A stretch of 64,000 nucleotides of DNA from positions 1,380,221 through 1,444,220 of the forward strand of contig NZ_FNBN01000001.1 of NCBI RefSeq assembly GCF_900102545.1, given 5' to 3'. The notes below the pieces were generated by a model, which was not told the origin of the DNA, searched no databases, and worked only from the letters and a program-made list of their open reading frames with translations. The translations under genes and the position numbers were made by a program. Positions 26,699 to 35,028 of the stretch are shown here, in pieces. How positions within the stretch are numbered: the first letter of the stretch is position 1; the number at the start of each line of letters is the position of its first letter. The DNA comes from Chitinophaga filiformis (GTDB lineage: Bacteria > Bacteroidota > Bacteroidia > Chitinophagales > Chitinophagaceae).

Positions 26699-27931
26699 AT
26701 GCAAAAATCTACGCTGTTGAAGCACTGTTGGCTCGTTATAATTGCCATTACATGTTCATTCCATGTTGCCTCCGCGCAAACGCTACCTACGACTGCCAGT
26801 CCCCGGAAACCGGGGGAACTGATCACCCGTTTCCCGTTCAAACAATACTATGGAGGCGTTGTTGTAATACGCGCCTGCCTGGCGGGCATTCCCGATACCC
26901 TGCAGTTCATCCTGGATACCGGCAGCGCCGGCATTTCCCTCGACACGAATACCTGTGTCCAACTGAACATTCATCTGACACCAACCGACAGGGTTGTACG
27001 TGGGGTGGGAGGGTCCAAGACCGTCTCTTTTGCCATGGACAGAAGCCTGCAATTACCTGGTTTACAGGTGGATAGTCTTGACTTCCATGTCAACGACTAT
27101 GAGTTGATCAGCCAGGTGTATGGGTTACAGGTAGATGGTATTATCGGCTTTAGTCTGTTGAGTAAGTTCATCGTACAGGTGGATTATGATACAGAGATGA
27201 TCTCCATTTATGAAAAAGGGCCTTTTACCTATCCAAAAGGAGGTCATCTGATGCGCCCTTCCCTGACCCTGATCCCTATTGTCGGAGCATCCCTGAAAAA
27301 CGGGAAAGCGCAACATTTCAACCGCTACTACTTTGATACTGGTGCGGGTATGTGCCTCCTGCTTTCCCACCAGTTTGTAAAAGACAGCGCCATCCTTTCT
27401 TCCCGGAAAAGGCAACGCAAGGTGATACAAACGGAAGCTCAGGGGTTGGGAGGAAAAATGACCATGGATATTACGACCATACAGGAGTTTAAGCTGGGAA
27501 ATTACGCTTTCAGGAATGTGCCCGTGTATCTCTTTGACGACGTTACTAATGTAACGGCATACCCATTTCTTGGCGGCATGGTGGGCAATGACCTGTTACG
27601 CAGGTTCAACCTCATATTGAATTATGGTAAAAAGGAGATCTACATGATCCCCAACTCCCATTACAAAGATCCCTTTGATTATTCCTATACAGGCCTGATC
27701 ATTTACCTGATAGATGGCAGGATTGAGATTACTGATATCATCAAAGGGTCTCCGGCGGAAAAGGCGGGACTGCAAAAAGGAGATGTCATCATTGCCATCA
27801 ATAATACCTTCTCCGGCAATATTCAGCTGTACCGCGAGATCCTCAAAAATGTGGGCACCCGGCCTTCCTTGCTAATAATGCGCAACAAGGAACTGATGGT
27901 AAAAAAAATCCAGATCAAAAGCATATTATAA
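26699..27931 (+). CDS. Retropepsin-like aspartyl protease with C-terminal PDZ domain
   Basis: 410 residues from the ATG at 26699, which begins a signal peptide (WLVIIAITCSFHVASAQ). Two aspartyl-protease half-domains are visible: FILDTGSAGISL (DTG near 71) and YFDTGAGMCLLL (DTG near 212). One chain thus supplies both catalytic aspartates, unlike dimeric retropepsins. A PDZ domain fills about 330-410 (GSPAEKAGLQKGDVIIAINN). It is probably periplasmic. Substrates are unknown. A paralogue follows 84 bases downstream on the same strand. Confidence 0.88.
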   Translation: MQKSTLLKHCWLVIIAITCSFHVASAQTLPTTASPRKPGELITRFPFKQYYGGVVVIRACLAGIPDTLQFILDTGSAGISLDTNTCVQLNIHLTPTDRVVRGVGGSKTVSFAMDRSLQLPGLQVDSLDFHVNDYELISQVYGLQVDGIIGFSLLSKFIVQVDYDTEMISIYEKGPFTYPKGGHLMRPSLTLIPIVGASLKNGKAQHFNRYYFDTGAGMCLLLSHQFVKDSAILSSRKRQRKVIQTEAQGLGGKMTMDITTIQEFKLGNYAFRNVPVYLFDDVTNVTAYPFLGGMVGNDLLRRFNLILNYGKKEIYMIPNSHYKDPFDYSYTGLIIYLIDGRIEITDIIKGSPAEKAGLQKGDVIIAINNTFSGNIQLYREILKNVGTRPSLLIMRNKELMVKKIQIKSIL

Positions 27932-28015
27932 CTGTCTGAAATAATACATTGCACAATCGTCCGTTAAAATCAGAAACGGGGTATACTCCGTTCAGAAAGA
28001 CTTTATAAGGAGACA

Positions 28016-28948
28016 ATGTTAATCGTGAGACAGTATCTTTTTATCCTGCTGGTTTGCCTGCCGGCTTTTCTTCAGGCCCAGGATGCCGCCAGCCAGAAAG
28101 CGGTTGCCACAATGCCTTACCGCCTGTATGACAGGTATATGGTTATCAGCACCACACTGTCCGGCACAACACCTGCAGGTCTGCCACCAGACAGCCTTCA
28201 TTTTATCTTCGATACCGGGGCTGAAGTAACCACGCTGAGTAGACAAACGGCCGATCAACTGGGCTTGCAGACCAAGGATGACGGAGGCCTGAGTGGCACC
28301 GACGCTGTCGTGGTGCGGGTACCAACAGCCACCCTCAATGTATTATACCTCGATAAGACCAGGCTGCCCTTCGTTAAGGTGTATATTGAGCCGCTGGATG
28401 AATTTCGGGACCTGAGTATAAAAATAGATGGCATTATCGGTGTGGACCTGCTGAAATCTTTCATTGTGAAGATAGACTATGAAAAACAGGTGCTACAGCT
28501 TTACAGGTCTAATAAAACCCCTGCAAATACGCCCGGTCAGCGCCTGCCGCTGAGCCTGAATTTTAAGACCCCGGTGATAGAAGGAACTTTCAATTTACCT
28601 GATGGTCAATCTATTAGCAGCCGCTTTCATTTTATTTCCGGAGGAGAATACGGTATTCTGTTCAACTATCCATTCGTGGAAAAACATCACCTAAATACCC
28701 GGTTACCAGTACTGAGTACCGATACGGTCAAAGATCTTTACAAAGAATTAACTTATACTAACACCAGTTTACCCAGCCTTGATCTCGGTCCGATACATCT
28801 CGATCTTGTGGCAGCCAGTTACTGCAAAGACGTGAATGATGCCGGCTCTCTTCATGAAATGGCTGGTTCTATCGGGTTTATGGTCTGGAGACAATTCCGT
28901 AGTATTACTATCAATTATAGCGGACGCGAGCTATTTCTGGAAAAATAA
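28016..28948 (+). CDS. Retropepsin-like aspartyl protease paralogue with a degenerate second site
   Basis: 310 residues, with a good AAGGAGA ribosome site and signal peptide (YLFILLVCLPAFLQAQ). The first half-site is intact (FIFDTGAEVTTLSRQTADQLGL). In the second half the position of the DTG reads FHFISGGEYGILF, so the second catalytic aspartate is lost. No PDZ domain follows. It may act as a dimer through its intact half, as a binding protein, or as a partner of the upstream protease. Probably co-transcribed with it. Confidence 0.82.
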   Translation: MLIVRQYLFILLVCLPAFLQAQDAASQKAVATMPYRLYDRYMVISTTLSGTTPAGLPPDSLHFIFDTGAEVTTLSRQTADQLGLQTKDDGGLSGTDAVVVRVPTATLNVLYLDKTRLPFVKVYIEPLDEFRDLSIKIDGIIGVDLLKSFIVKIDYEKQVLQLYRSNKTPANTPGQRLPLSLNFKTPVIEGTFNLPDGQSISSRFHFISGGEYGILFNYPFVEKHHLNTRLPVLSTDTVKDLYKELTYTNTSLPSLDLGPIHLDLVAASYCKDVNDAGSLHEMAGSIGFMVWRQFRSITINYSGRELFLEK

Positions 28949-29006
28949 GACCCAGTCTATTCTCACATTCTTTTATTTAACTTGCAACTCTCATAAACAG
29001 GGAAAT

Positions 29007-30242
29007 ATGATTCATTACAATAAATTCACCTTAGCCAACGGATTGCGCGTTATCGTGCATGAAGACCATACCACTCCCATGGCAGTGGTAAACGTGATGT
29101 ACGATGTAGGCGCCCGCGATGAAGACCCCAGTAAGACCGGTTTTGCCCACCTGTTCGAACACCTGATGTTTGGAGGTTCTGTCAACATACCTGAATATGA
29201 CGAGCCATTACAGATGGCCGGGGGCGAAAACAATGCCTTCACCACCAGCGACCTCACCAACTACTATATTCAATTACCTGCCGAAAATATTGAAACTGCT
29301 TTCTGGCTGGAAAGTGACCGTATGCTCTCTCTCGCTTTCAGTGAAAAGAGCCTGGACGTACAACGTAAAGTGGTTTGCGAGGAGTTTAAGGAACACTACA
29401 TCAATAAGCCATATGGCGATGTATGGCACAAGATGAGAGATCTGGCCTATGCCGTTCATCCCTACAAATGGATGACCATCGGCAAGGAGCTTTCCCATAT
29501 TGAAAATGCGCGCCTGGAAGATGTGAAGGATTTCTTCTTCAAATATTATCGTCCAGCTAACGCCATCCTGGTAGTAGGAGGGCACGTCACCACTGCACAG
29601 GTAAAGATGCTGGCTGAAAAATGGTTTGGCGATATTCCTGCGGGACAGCGTATACAACGTAACCTGCCAGTAGAACCGCCACAAACTGCCGCTCACAAAC
29701 TGGAAGTAAAATCGAATGTGCCGCTGGATGCATTGTACAAATGCTATCATATGCCCGGACGCACAACGAAAGAATATTATGCCACAGACCTGATCTCCGA
29801 CATCCTGGGAGGCGGCGCATCTTCCCGTCTGAACCAGGTACTGGTAAAAGAGAAAAAACTGTTCAGCAATATTGATTGTTATCACTTCGGGACATTGGAT
29901 GCCGGCCTGCTGACCATTGAAGGAAAGCTTGTGAAGGGAGTGAAAATGAAAGACGCTGAAAAAGCTATCCAGGAGGAAATAGATAAAATACAGCAGACGG
30001 CTATTCCTGAGCGGGAATTGCAGAAGGTGAAGAACAGGGTAGAGAGTATGCTGGCCTTTGAAGACATGGGACTGCTTAACCGTGCGAACAACCTGGCATT
30101 CTATGAACTGATCGGCGATGCGGCATTAATGAATGAAGAATTCAGCCACTATGAAGCGGTGACTTCCGCTGATATGCATCGCGAAGCGCAACATCTTTTC
30201 GACGAGAAAAATTCCAATACAATTTACTATTACGCTGGATAA
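29007..30242 (+). CDS. M16 family zinc metallopeptidase, catalytic
   Basis: 411 residues; the start at 29007 matches the family N-terminus (FTLANGLRVIVHEDHTTPMA), while an upstream in-frame ATG lies inside the previous gene. The inverted zinc motif H-x2-E-H is present (HLFEHLMFGG, H48 and H52), with the downstream acidic ligand region EEFKEHYINKPYGD. No signal peptide is seen, so a cytoplasmic location is likely. M16 enzymes of this type work as a pair with a non-catalytic partner, here the next gene. Confidence 0.92.
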   Translation: MIHYNKFTLANGLRVIVHEDHTTPMAVVNVMYDVGARDEDPSKTGFAHLFEHLMFGGSVNIPEYDEPLQMAGGENNAFTTSDLTNYYIQLPAENIETAFWLESDRMLSLAFSEKSLDVQRKVVCEEFKEHYINKPYGDVWHKMRDLAYAVHPYKWMTIGKELSHIENARLEDVKDFFFKYYRPANAILVVGGHVTTAQVKMLAEKWFGDIPAGQRIQRNLPVEPPQTAAHKLEVKSNVPLDALYKCYHMPGRTTKEYYATDLISDILGGGASSRLNQVLVKEKKLFSNIDCYHFGTLDAGLLTIEGKLVKGVKMKDAEKAIQEEIDKIQQTAIPERELQKVKNRVESMLAFEDMGLLNRANNLAFYELIGDAALMNEEFSHYEAVTSADMHREAQHLFDEKNSNTIYYYAG

Positions 30243-30303
30243 CGCTGTCCGCTTGAAGCATTGACAGATCTTCCTTTGTAAATTTAAATATGATTTAAGA
30301 TTG

Positions 30304-31587
30304 ATGATAAACCGGAAAATTGCCCCTGAGATAAAAGATGCCACTGAGTTCGATATCACATTGAAACCTTATGAAAAGGTTACACTGGACAATGGCATCC
30401 CAGTATACATCATAAAGTCTGATGAGCAGGATACATTACAACTGGAATTGGTGTTCCCTGGCGGCAGCTGGTATGAAACGGAGAACCTGGTAGCATCTGC
30501 GACCAACTTTCTCATGAAGAACGGCAGCAGTAAACACTCGGCGCTTGAAATCAATGAAAGTATCGACTATTACGGCGCTTATCTGAACCGTAACAGTCAT
30601 CACGAATATGCTACTTATACCCTGCATTGCCTTACCAAACACTTTGAGGCATTGGTACCGGTATTGCAGGAGGTGATCCAGGAGCCAGCCTTCCCGGAAG
30701 AGGAACTGGCCATCTTCCGGCAGAATATGAAACAACGCCTGGCAGTGAACCTACAGAAATGTGACTTCGTTGCCAATCGTCATATTGACAAGTACCTCTT
30801 TGGAGAGTTCCATCCATATGGAAGGGTGAGCAGCATGGACGCCTATGATGCATTGCAGACGCCTATACTCCAGGCTTTCTACAAACAGCATTATACTTAC
30901 AATAACTGTAAGATCTTTGTAGCCGGTCATCTGCCTGCTAATCTTATTGACTTGCTGAACCAGGCATTTGGTAAGGAAAAATGGAACGGAGAATCCTCCA
31001 TTATCCGGCCGGAAATGCCGGTACTGGCGGCAGAGGAGAAGAAATTCCGCATCTTCAATGATGAAAATGGCGTACAGGGAGCAGTACGTGTAGCGCGTCC
31101 TTTCCCGAACCGCTACCACCCGGACTTCCCGAAGATGCTGGTGCTCAACACTATTCTGGGTGGATACTTCGGTTCCCGCCTGATGAGTAACATCCGCGAA
31201 GAAAAAGGATATACCTACGGCATTCATTCCCAGCTTTATAATTTCCGCCAGGCCAGCGCGCTTAATATCCAGACGGAAGCAGGCAGGGATGTGTGCGAAG
31301 CGACTATTGAGGAGATCTATAAGGAACTACGTACACTGCAAAAGGAGGCTGTTCCTGAAGATGAACTGCACCTGGTCCGTAACTTTATGATCGGCTCCAT
31401 CCTGGGGGATCTCGATGGCGCCTTTGAAGTGATTCAGCGCTGGAAAAACCTCATCCTGAACGGATTGGATGAGAATTACTTCTATAACAATATCAACGTC
31501 ATTAAGACTATTACTGCCGAAGAACTCCAGGAACTGGCACAGGAATATCTCACTCCTGAAGACTTCTATGAGCTGGTTGTAATCTGA
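30304..31587 (+). CDS. M16 family peptidase-like partner subunit, non-catalytic
   Basis: 427 residues with the M16 fold (VTLDNGIPVYIIKSDEQD, LELVFPGGSWYE). The zinc site is absent: the region that should read HxxEH is ATNFLMKNGSS. The C-terminal substrate-binding signature is kept (NTILGGYFGSRLMSNIREEKGYTYGIHS). This is the usual split: one subunit carries zinc, the other shapes the chamber. It is 61 bases after the catalytic subunit and closes with a strong terminator. ATG at 30304 is preferred over the TTG at 30301. Confidence 0.9.
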   Translation: MINRKIAPEIKDATEFDITLKPYEKVTLDNGIPVYIIKSDEQDTLQLELVFPGGSWYETENLVASATNFLMKNGSSKHSALEINESIDYYGAYLNRNSHHEYATYTLHCLTKHFEALVPVLQEVIQEPAFPEEELAIFRQNMKQRLAVNLQKCDFVANRHIDKYLFGEFHPYGRVSSMDAYDALQTPILQAFYKQHYTYNNCKIFVAGHLPANLIDLLNQAFGKEKWNGESSIIRPEMPVLAAEEKKFRIFNDENGVQGAVRVARPFPNRYHPDFPKMLVLNTILGGYFGSRLMSNIREEKGYTYGIHSQLYNFRQASALNIQTEAGRDVCEATIEEIYKELRTLQKEAVPEDELHLVRNFMIGSILGDLDGAFEVIQRWKNLILNGLDENYFYNNINVIKTITAEELQELAQEYLTPEDFYELVVI

Positions 31588-31610
31588 TAAGGCTACGAAA
31601 AAAGATAAAA

Positions 31611-31648
31611 AAAGAAAGGGTTCTGCAATCAGAACCCTTTCTTTTTTA
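31611..31648 (+). terminator. Rho-independent terminator of the M16 operon
   Basis: A 12-bp perfect stem (GAAAGGGTTCTG with CAGAACCCTTTC), loop CAAT, then TTTTTT. Confidence 0.93.
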
Positions 31649-31650
31649 CC

Positions 31651-31683
31651 TTGTAGTCACATATCAATATTTTACTATATTTG
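31651..31683 (+). promoter_or_regulatory. Candidate Bacteroidota promoter of the LprI-like gene
   Basis: TTG at 31651-31653 and TATATTTG at 31676-31683 (TAnnTTTG consensus) are 22 bases apart, about 22 bases before the start codon at 31705. Confidence 0.5.
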
Positions 31684-31704
31684 CGCTCCTAATTGTTCAA
31701 TCCT

Positions 31705-32115
31705 ATGAAACGTTTTATCCTATGCTTGCCATTGTGCATATGCATGAATGTTTTCGCACAAACCAGTAAATCTGCCGTTGATTCTCTTGAAAAGCGTTAC
31801 CAGCTTTGCCTGGCAGCAGGTAAGAGCCAATATAACTGCGCCCTTCAGTATTATACCCAAATGGACAGTTTACTGAACACCGTATACCGCCAGTTATACG
31901 ATAACCTGGACAACAACCGCCGTACGACGCTCCAGATATCCCAGGCTCAGTGGGAAGAAAAGAGACAAACATATTTTAAGGATATTGACCTCCGTGTTGA
32001 AAAGAAACGGGCACAAACACTGGCTGGCCTCGATGACGATATGATTGTGACAGACAACAAAGCTACATTCCTGAAAACACGGGTAATAGAACTATTGGCA
32101 AGCAAACATTCCTGA
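31705..32115 (+). CDS. LprI/DUF1311-like exported protein
   Basis: 136 residues with a signal peptide (FILCLPLCICMNVFAQ). The mature part shows the DUF1311 pattern of two spaced cysteines (CLAAGKSQYNC) and a helical core YTQMDSLLNTVYRQLYDNL followed by ISQAQWEEKRQTYF. Members of this family include a mycobacterial lysozyme inhibitor; a protective role is possible but not shown here. Start chosen at the ATG that begins the signal peptide (31705), not the TTG four codons earlier. Confidence 0.78.
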   Translation: MKRFILCLPLCICMNVFAQTSKSAVDSLEKRYQLCLAAGKSQYNCALQYYTQMDSLLNTVYRQLYDNLDNNRRTTLQISQAQWEEKRQTYFKDIDLRVEKKRAQTLAGLDDDMIVTDNKATFLKTRVIELLASKHS

Positions 32116-32190
32116 CAACTGTAAAAGGAATGGTATACAAGGCAACATACTTTTAGTGTGTTGCCGACGTATATCTCTGATGTAGAAGGA

Positions 32191-33081
32191 TTAGTGATGT
32201 GTGACCCGGCGTTTGATCATTCCGCCCTTGGTGTCGTTGATGTTATGTTGCACGATGAATGCCTTATCATCTATTTTTTCGATTTCATCGATGATCTTGT
32301 GTACTTCCAGACGAGTGACCACTGTGTAAATGATGTCAATATCCCTGTCTACCGCACCCCGTTTGCCAAAGCCGCTTTGTCCCTTGAAAACAGTTACGCC
32401 TTTCTTCAGAGAAAGGGTCAGCGCTTTTCTTATCAGTTCACTTTCGTTGGAGATAATCGTCAGGGCAATATATTCTTCAAAACCCTGTATCACAAAATCG
32501 ACTGTTTTAGAAGCCGAGAGATAAGTGAGCATGGCATACAGCGCCGTTTCCACATTGATCAGCACTGCGGCAACACTGAAGATCACAATGTTGAAATACA
32601 TGATTACTTCGCCCATAGACAGTACTGTTTTCCGGTTGATGTAAAGCGCCAGCACTTCCGTGCCGTCCAGTACTGCGCCACCTCTTACAGAAAGTCCGAT
32701 ACCACCTCCGAGAAACAATCCTCCGAAGACAGCGATCAATAATTTATCACTGGTAATAGTGGGTACTTCAATGAATACCAGAGCGGCCGCCAGTCCGAGG
32801 ATAGCGCATAACGCCTTCACTGTAAAGTTGAAAGACAATTGCTTGTATGCCAGCAGGATAAATGGAATATTGATCACGATCAGCAGCACAGAAATAGACC
32901 ATCCTGTGAGCCGGTTGATGAGGAGGGATATACCTGTAACGCCGCCATCCAGGAAACCGTTTGGCAGTAAAAACCCTTTCAGCCCTACAGCTGCCAATAA
33001 AACACCTACGATTATCAGCACTATATCCTGTATGTTCTGGATAAAGCCGATACGGGCGCGCGTCTTCCTTGTCTGTGACAT
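32191..33081 (-). CDS. YitT family membrane protein (DUF2179 C-terminal domain)
   Basis: 296 residues. About five to six membrane helices (IVLIIVGVLLAAVGLKGFLLP, LLIVINIPFILLAY, VFGGLFLGGGIGLSVRGG) with the YitT signature GFLLPNGFLDGGVTGISLLI and GGTEVLALYIN-like stretch. They are followed by a cytosolic DUF2179 domain (GVTVFKGQSGFGKRGAVDRDIDIIYTVVTRLEV). Function is not firmly established; transport or regulation has been proposed for relatives. It follows the arginase-like gene by 16 bases and is likely co-transcribed with it. Confidence 0.88.
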   Translation of the reverse strand: MSQTRKTRARIGFIQNIQDIVLIIVGVLLAAVGLKGFLLPNGFLDGGVTGISLLINRLTGWSISVLLIVINIPFILLAYKQLSFNFTVKALCAILGLAAALVFIEVPTITSDKLLIAVFGGLFLGGGIGLSVRGGAVLDGTEVLALYINRKTVLSMGEVIMYFNIVIFSVAAVLINVETALYAMLTYLSASKTVDFVIQGFEEYIALTIISNESELIRKALTLSLKKGVTVFKGQSGFGKRGAVDRDIDIIYTVVTRLEVHKIIDEIEKIDDKAFIVQHNINDTKGGMIKRRVTHH

Positions 33082-33097
33082 ATACTGGTATATAAGC

Positions 33098-34243
33098 TTA
33101 CATTCTCTCCTGGTGTCTCAGCCACCTTTCAGGAATCTCGTTATTGCTTGCAGTTACATAATCATTGTAGGTACAGGGCACGAAGTCTTTTCCTTTACCA
33201 GGCAACTGCATCCACCAGCGACCTGTTTTTTTACTCTTAAGAAATACGGTATCGATATCCCCACAAACAATATTGAACTCGTAAAAGGCATCCCGTTCAT
33301 TCAACAATGCTTCCTTGTTCTTTACAGAACAGCCATCCACAAAATACCACAACATTTGTGCAATCTGTCTGGCGGTAAGGAAATCTTTATCTTTTTCAGG
33401 GCGATATCCATAAATGCCATACGTACTGAGCCTTCCACTCATACCGGCGTAGCGGGACAGAGCACAGGCTTCATCACCTCCCAGTCCGTTAGGGGAAAGG
33501 GTGTTAGCAGGAGCATCATTATGTTTGATGATATTGATATCAAGGCTCAGCATATCTGTGTTCCTCAGTACCGGCTCGATCTCTTCCAGGTTCTCTCTCA
33601 CTTTACCCAGACGGTAGCAATCGAAGCGCAGTTTATCCAGCGTTTCCAGCATGCGGGGATGTACAAAATAGCTCTGGAATGCCAGGTGGTTATAATGACG
33701 GATGTAGTTGGGCTGTTCTGTCAACATATCCATCAGGAAGCTATCTGCCGGAATAGGGGATTCTTCCTTCAGGTCTATCAGGGCATCCGCAACCGTTACT
33801 TCAATCACATATTTCTGCGTGGCGTAGGCTCTATATTGTGCATAGGTCAGATCATGCGATCCACCCAGGATGATGATGGTCTTGTTGGAATTGATCAGTT
33901 CAGCGAGTACGGTTCTCAATGCAGCGTAAGTGTCTGCCAGGGAAACACCTTTACGCAGGTTACCCATGTCGGCGATCTTTACATCTTTATGCCAGTAAAA
34001 TAAACTGTAAAATTCTCTTCTTACGATATCGGCGGCATCAGGGCCTTTTTTACCGGGGCCATAACCACGGTCTTCATTCACTCCAAGCAGGATAATATCT
34101 GCGATATCGAGATTAGGTGTATATCCTTCTTCATACAGATCTACGATACCTCCGATCTGGAATTCATCATATTCCTGATCATCGTTCATACTTGCTTTGG
34201 AAACGGGGAGGAGGTAATCATGCAGGAGTGTAAAGTCTGCCAT
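33098..34243 (-). CDS. Arginase/formimidoylglutamase-superfamily protein with altered metal ligands
   Basis: 381 residues from the ATG at 34243. The ureohydrolase fold is recognisable: IIILGGSHDLTYAQY, VTVADALIDLKEE and MLSLDINIIKHNDAPA. In canonical enzymes the manganese ligands come from GGDHS, DAHxD and SxDxD. Here they read GGSHD, DALID and SLDIN, so one ligand histidine is leucine and one ligand aspartate is asparagine, while four ligands remain. Annotation pipelines would call it formimidoylglutamase; catalysis on that substrate is doubtful. No other hut gene is nearby. Confidence 0.8.
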   Translation of the reverse strand: MADFTLLHDYLLPVSKASMNDDQEYDEFQIGGIVDLYEEGYTPNLDIADIILLGVNEDRGYGPGKKGPDAADIVRREFYSLFYWHKDVKIADMGNLRKGVSLADTYAALRTVLAELINSNKTIIILGGSHDLTYAQYRAYATQKYVIEVTVADALIDLKEESPIPADSFLMDMLTEQPNYIRHYNHLAFQSYFVHPRMLETLDKLRFDCYRLGKVRENLEEIEPVLRNTDMLSLDINIIKHNDAPANTLSPNGLGGDEACALSRYAGMSGRLSTYGIYGYRPEKDKDFLTARQIAQMLWYFVDGCSVKNKEALLNERDAFYEFNIVCGDIDTVFLKSKKTGRWWMQLPGKGKDFVPCTYNDYVTASNNEIPERWLRHQERM

Positions 34244-34392
34244 CACAACTGTTTTGTTTGCCGGCAAACCTACGAATCAATTACGAAATATGTTGTTTTG
34301 GGAAGGGATGAATTATGGATTAATATTTCTTTTATGCATCAGGAGGCCGCATGATCAATGGATGGTCATGAATAAACTGCGAAGCTGTGCCT

Positions 34393-34641
34393 TTAGTTCT
34401 TGTGAACGATAAATTCGAATGCTTTATGCTCCTTTCTGGAAAATGCCCTTTGCAATACAGATCTCTTGCTGGTAACACGGTTTTTGTTGCAATCAGCAAC
34501 TTCCATAACATTACATAGGTACTCCATGGTCTCTACCATTGTAAGCATATCGCTAATCTGCTTTACTGCATACTGGATCTGTTGTTCGCTGTACCGATCT
34601 TCATGCAGTAAGATCAATAAATCCCTCTCAACCTGTTTCAT
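34393..34641 (-). CDS. Small hypothetical protein
   Basis: 82 residues, soluble, predicted largely helical (VERDLLILLHEDRYSEQQIQYAV, ISDMLTMVETMEYLCNVMEV), with a basic C-terminus (KRSVLQRAFSRKEHKAF). No family recognised. The first part has coding character and no better frame overlaps; the gene is isolated. Confidence 0.5.
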   Translation of the reverse strand: MKQVERDLLILLHEDRYSEQQIQYAVKQISDMLTMVETMEYLCNVMEVADCNKNRVTSKRSVLQRAFSRKEHKAFEFIVHKN

Positions 34642-35028
34642 TTGAATAATTTGACTGTTCCCTTAAATTCTTTAAGGCGTTTTCATATAGGAGTAAGCGG
34701 CTTGGCGTGTATTTAACAATTGGATGTTTACAGGTAATGTTTATCCTTCTTTCTTTCGGGAACTCAACGGCTAAAAAACCGGTACTTTAATTAGTGCATC
34801 CGTTTTTTATTCATGGTAGGGCACCCGCAATCGTTCTTCTTCAAAATCTTACAACCCTGACTCATAATGCTTAGGCTACTGCACACTAATAGAATAGTCA
34901 GCCATTTTCTTGTTATCATACTCTTAAGTTCTGTTCGCTTTTGTTTGATGCCCGTCTGTACGAGAGTTTACCTTTTCTTAACAGTGCGCATTTCTAAATT
35001 AAGCTAATTTCGTAAAAATTTCAAATAT
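34642..35028. other. Intergenic region around a tiny lipoprotein gene
   Basis: Apart from the small minus-strand gene at 34791-34919 I see no coding sequence. The right end (34921-35028) is AT-rich and must carry the promoters of the divergent small gene and glycosyltransferase gene. Confidence 0.4.
34791..34919 (-). CDS. 42-residue putative lipoprotein
   Basis: A short frame from ATG at 34919 to TAA. It encodes a lysine-initiated hydrophobic segment (about 5-18), then a possible lipobox ending SQGC (cysteine 23), and a cysteine-dense tail KILKKNDCGCP. Small Bacteroidota lipoproteins of the form C-x-x-L-KK-x-DCGCP are familiar to me, often near a glycosyltransferase like the divergent gene here, which supports it being real. 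Function unknown. Confidence 0.65.
   Translation of the reverse strand: MITRKWLTILLVCSSLSIMSQGCKILKKNDCGCPTMNKKRMH

Noticed and set aside
32139..32165. Hairpin GGCAACA...TGTTGCC between the LprI-like and YitT genes
   Set aside because: No T tract follows on either strand, so I do not call it a terminator.
34393..34641. Toxin or antitoxin identity for the 82-residue protein
   Set aside because: No partner gene at close spacing on the same strand and no recognisable toxin or antitoxin motif.
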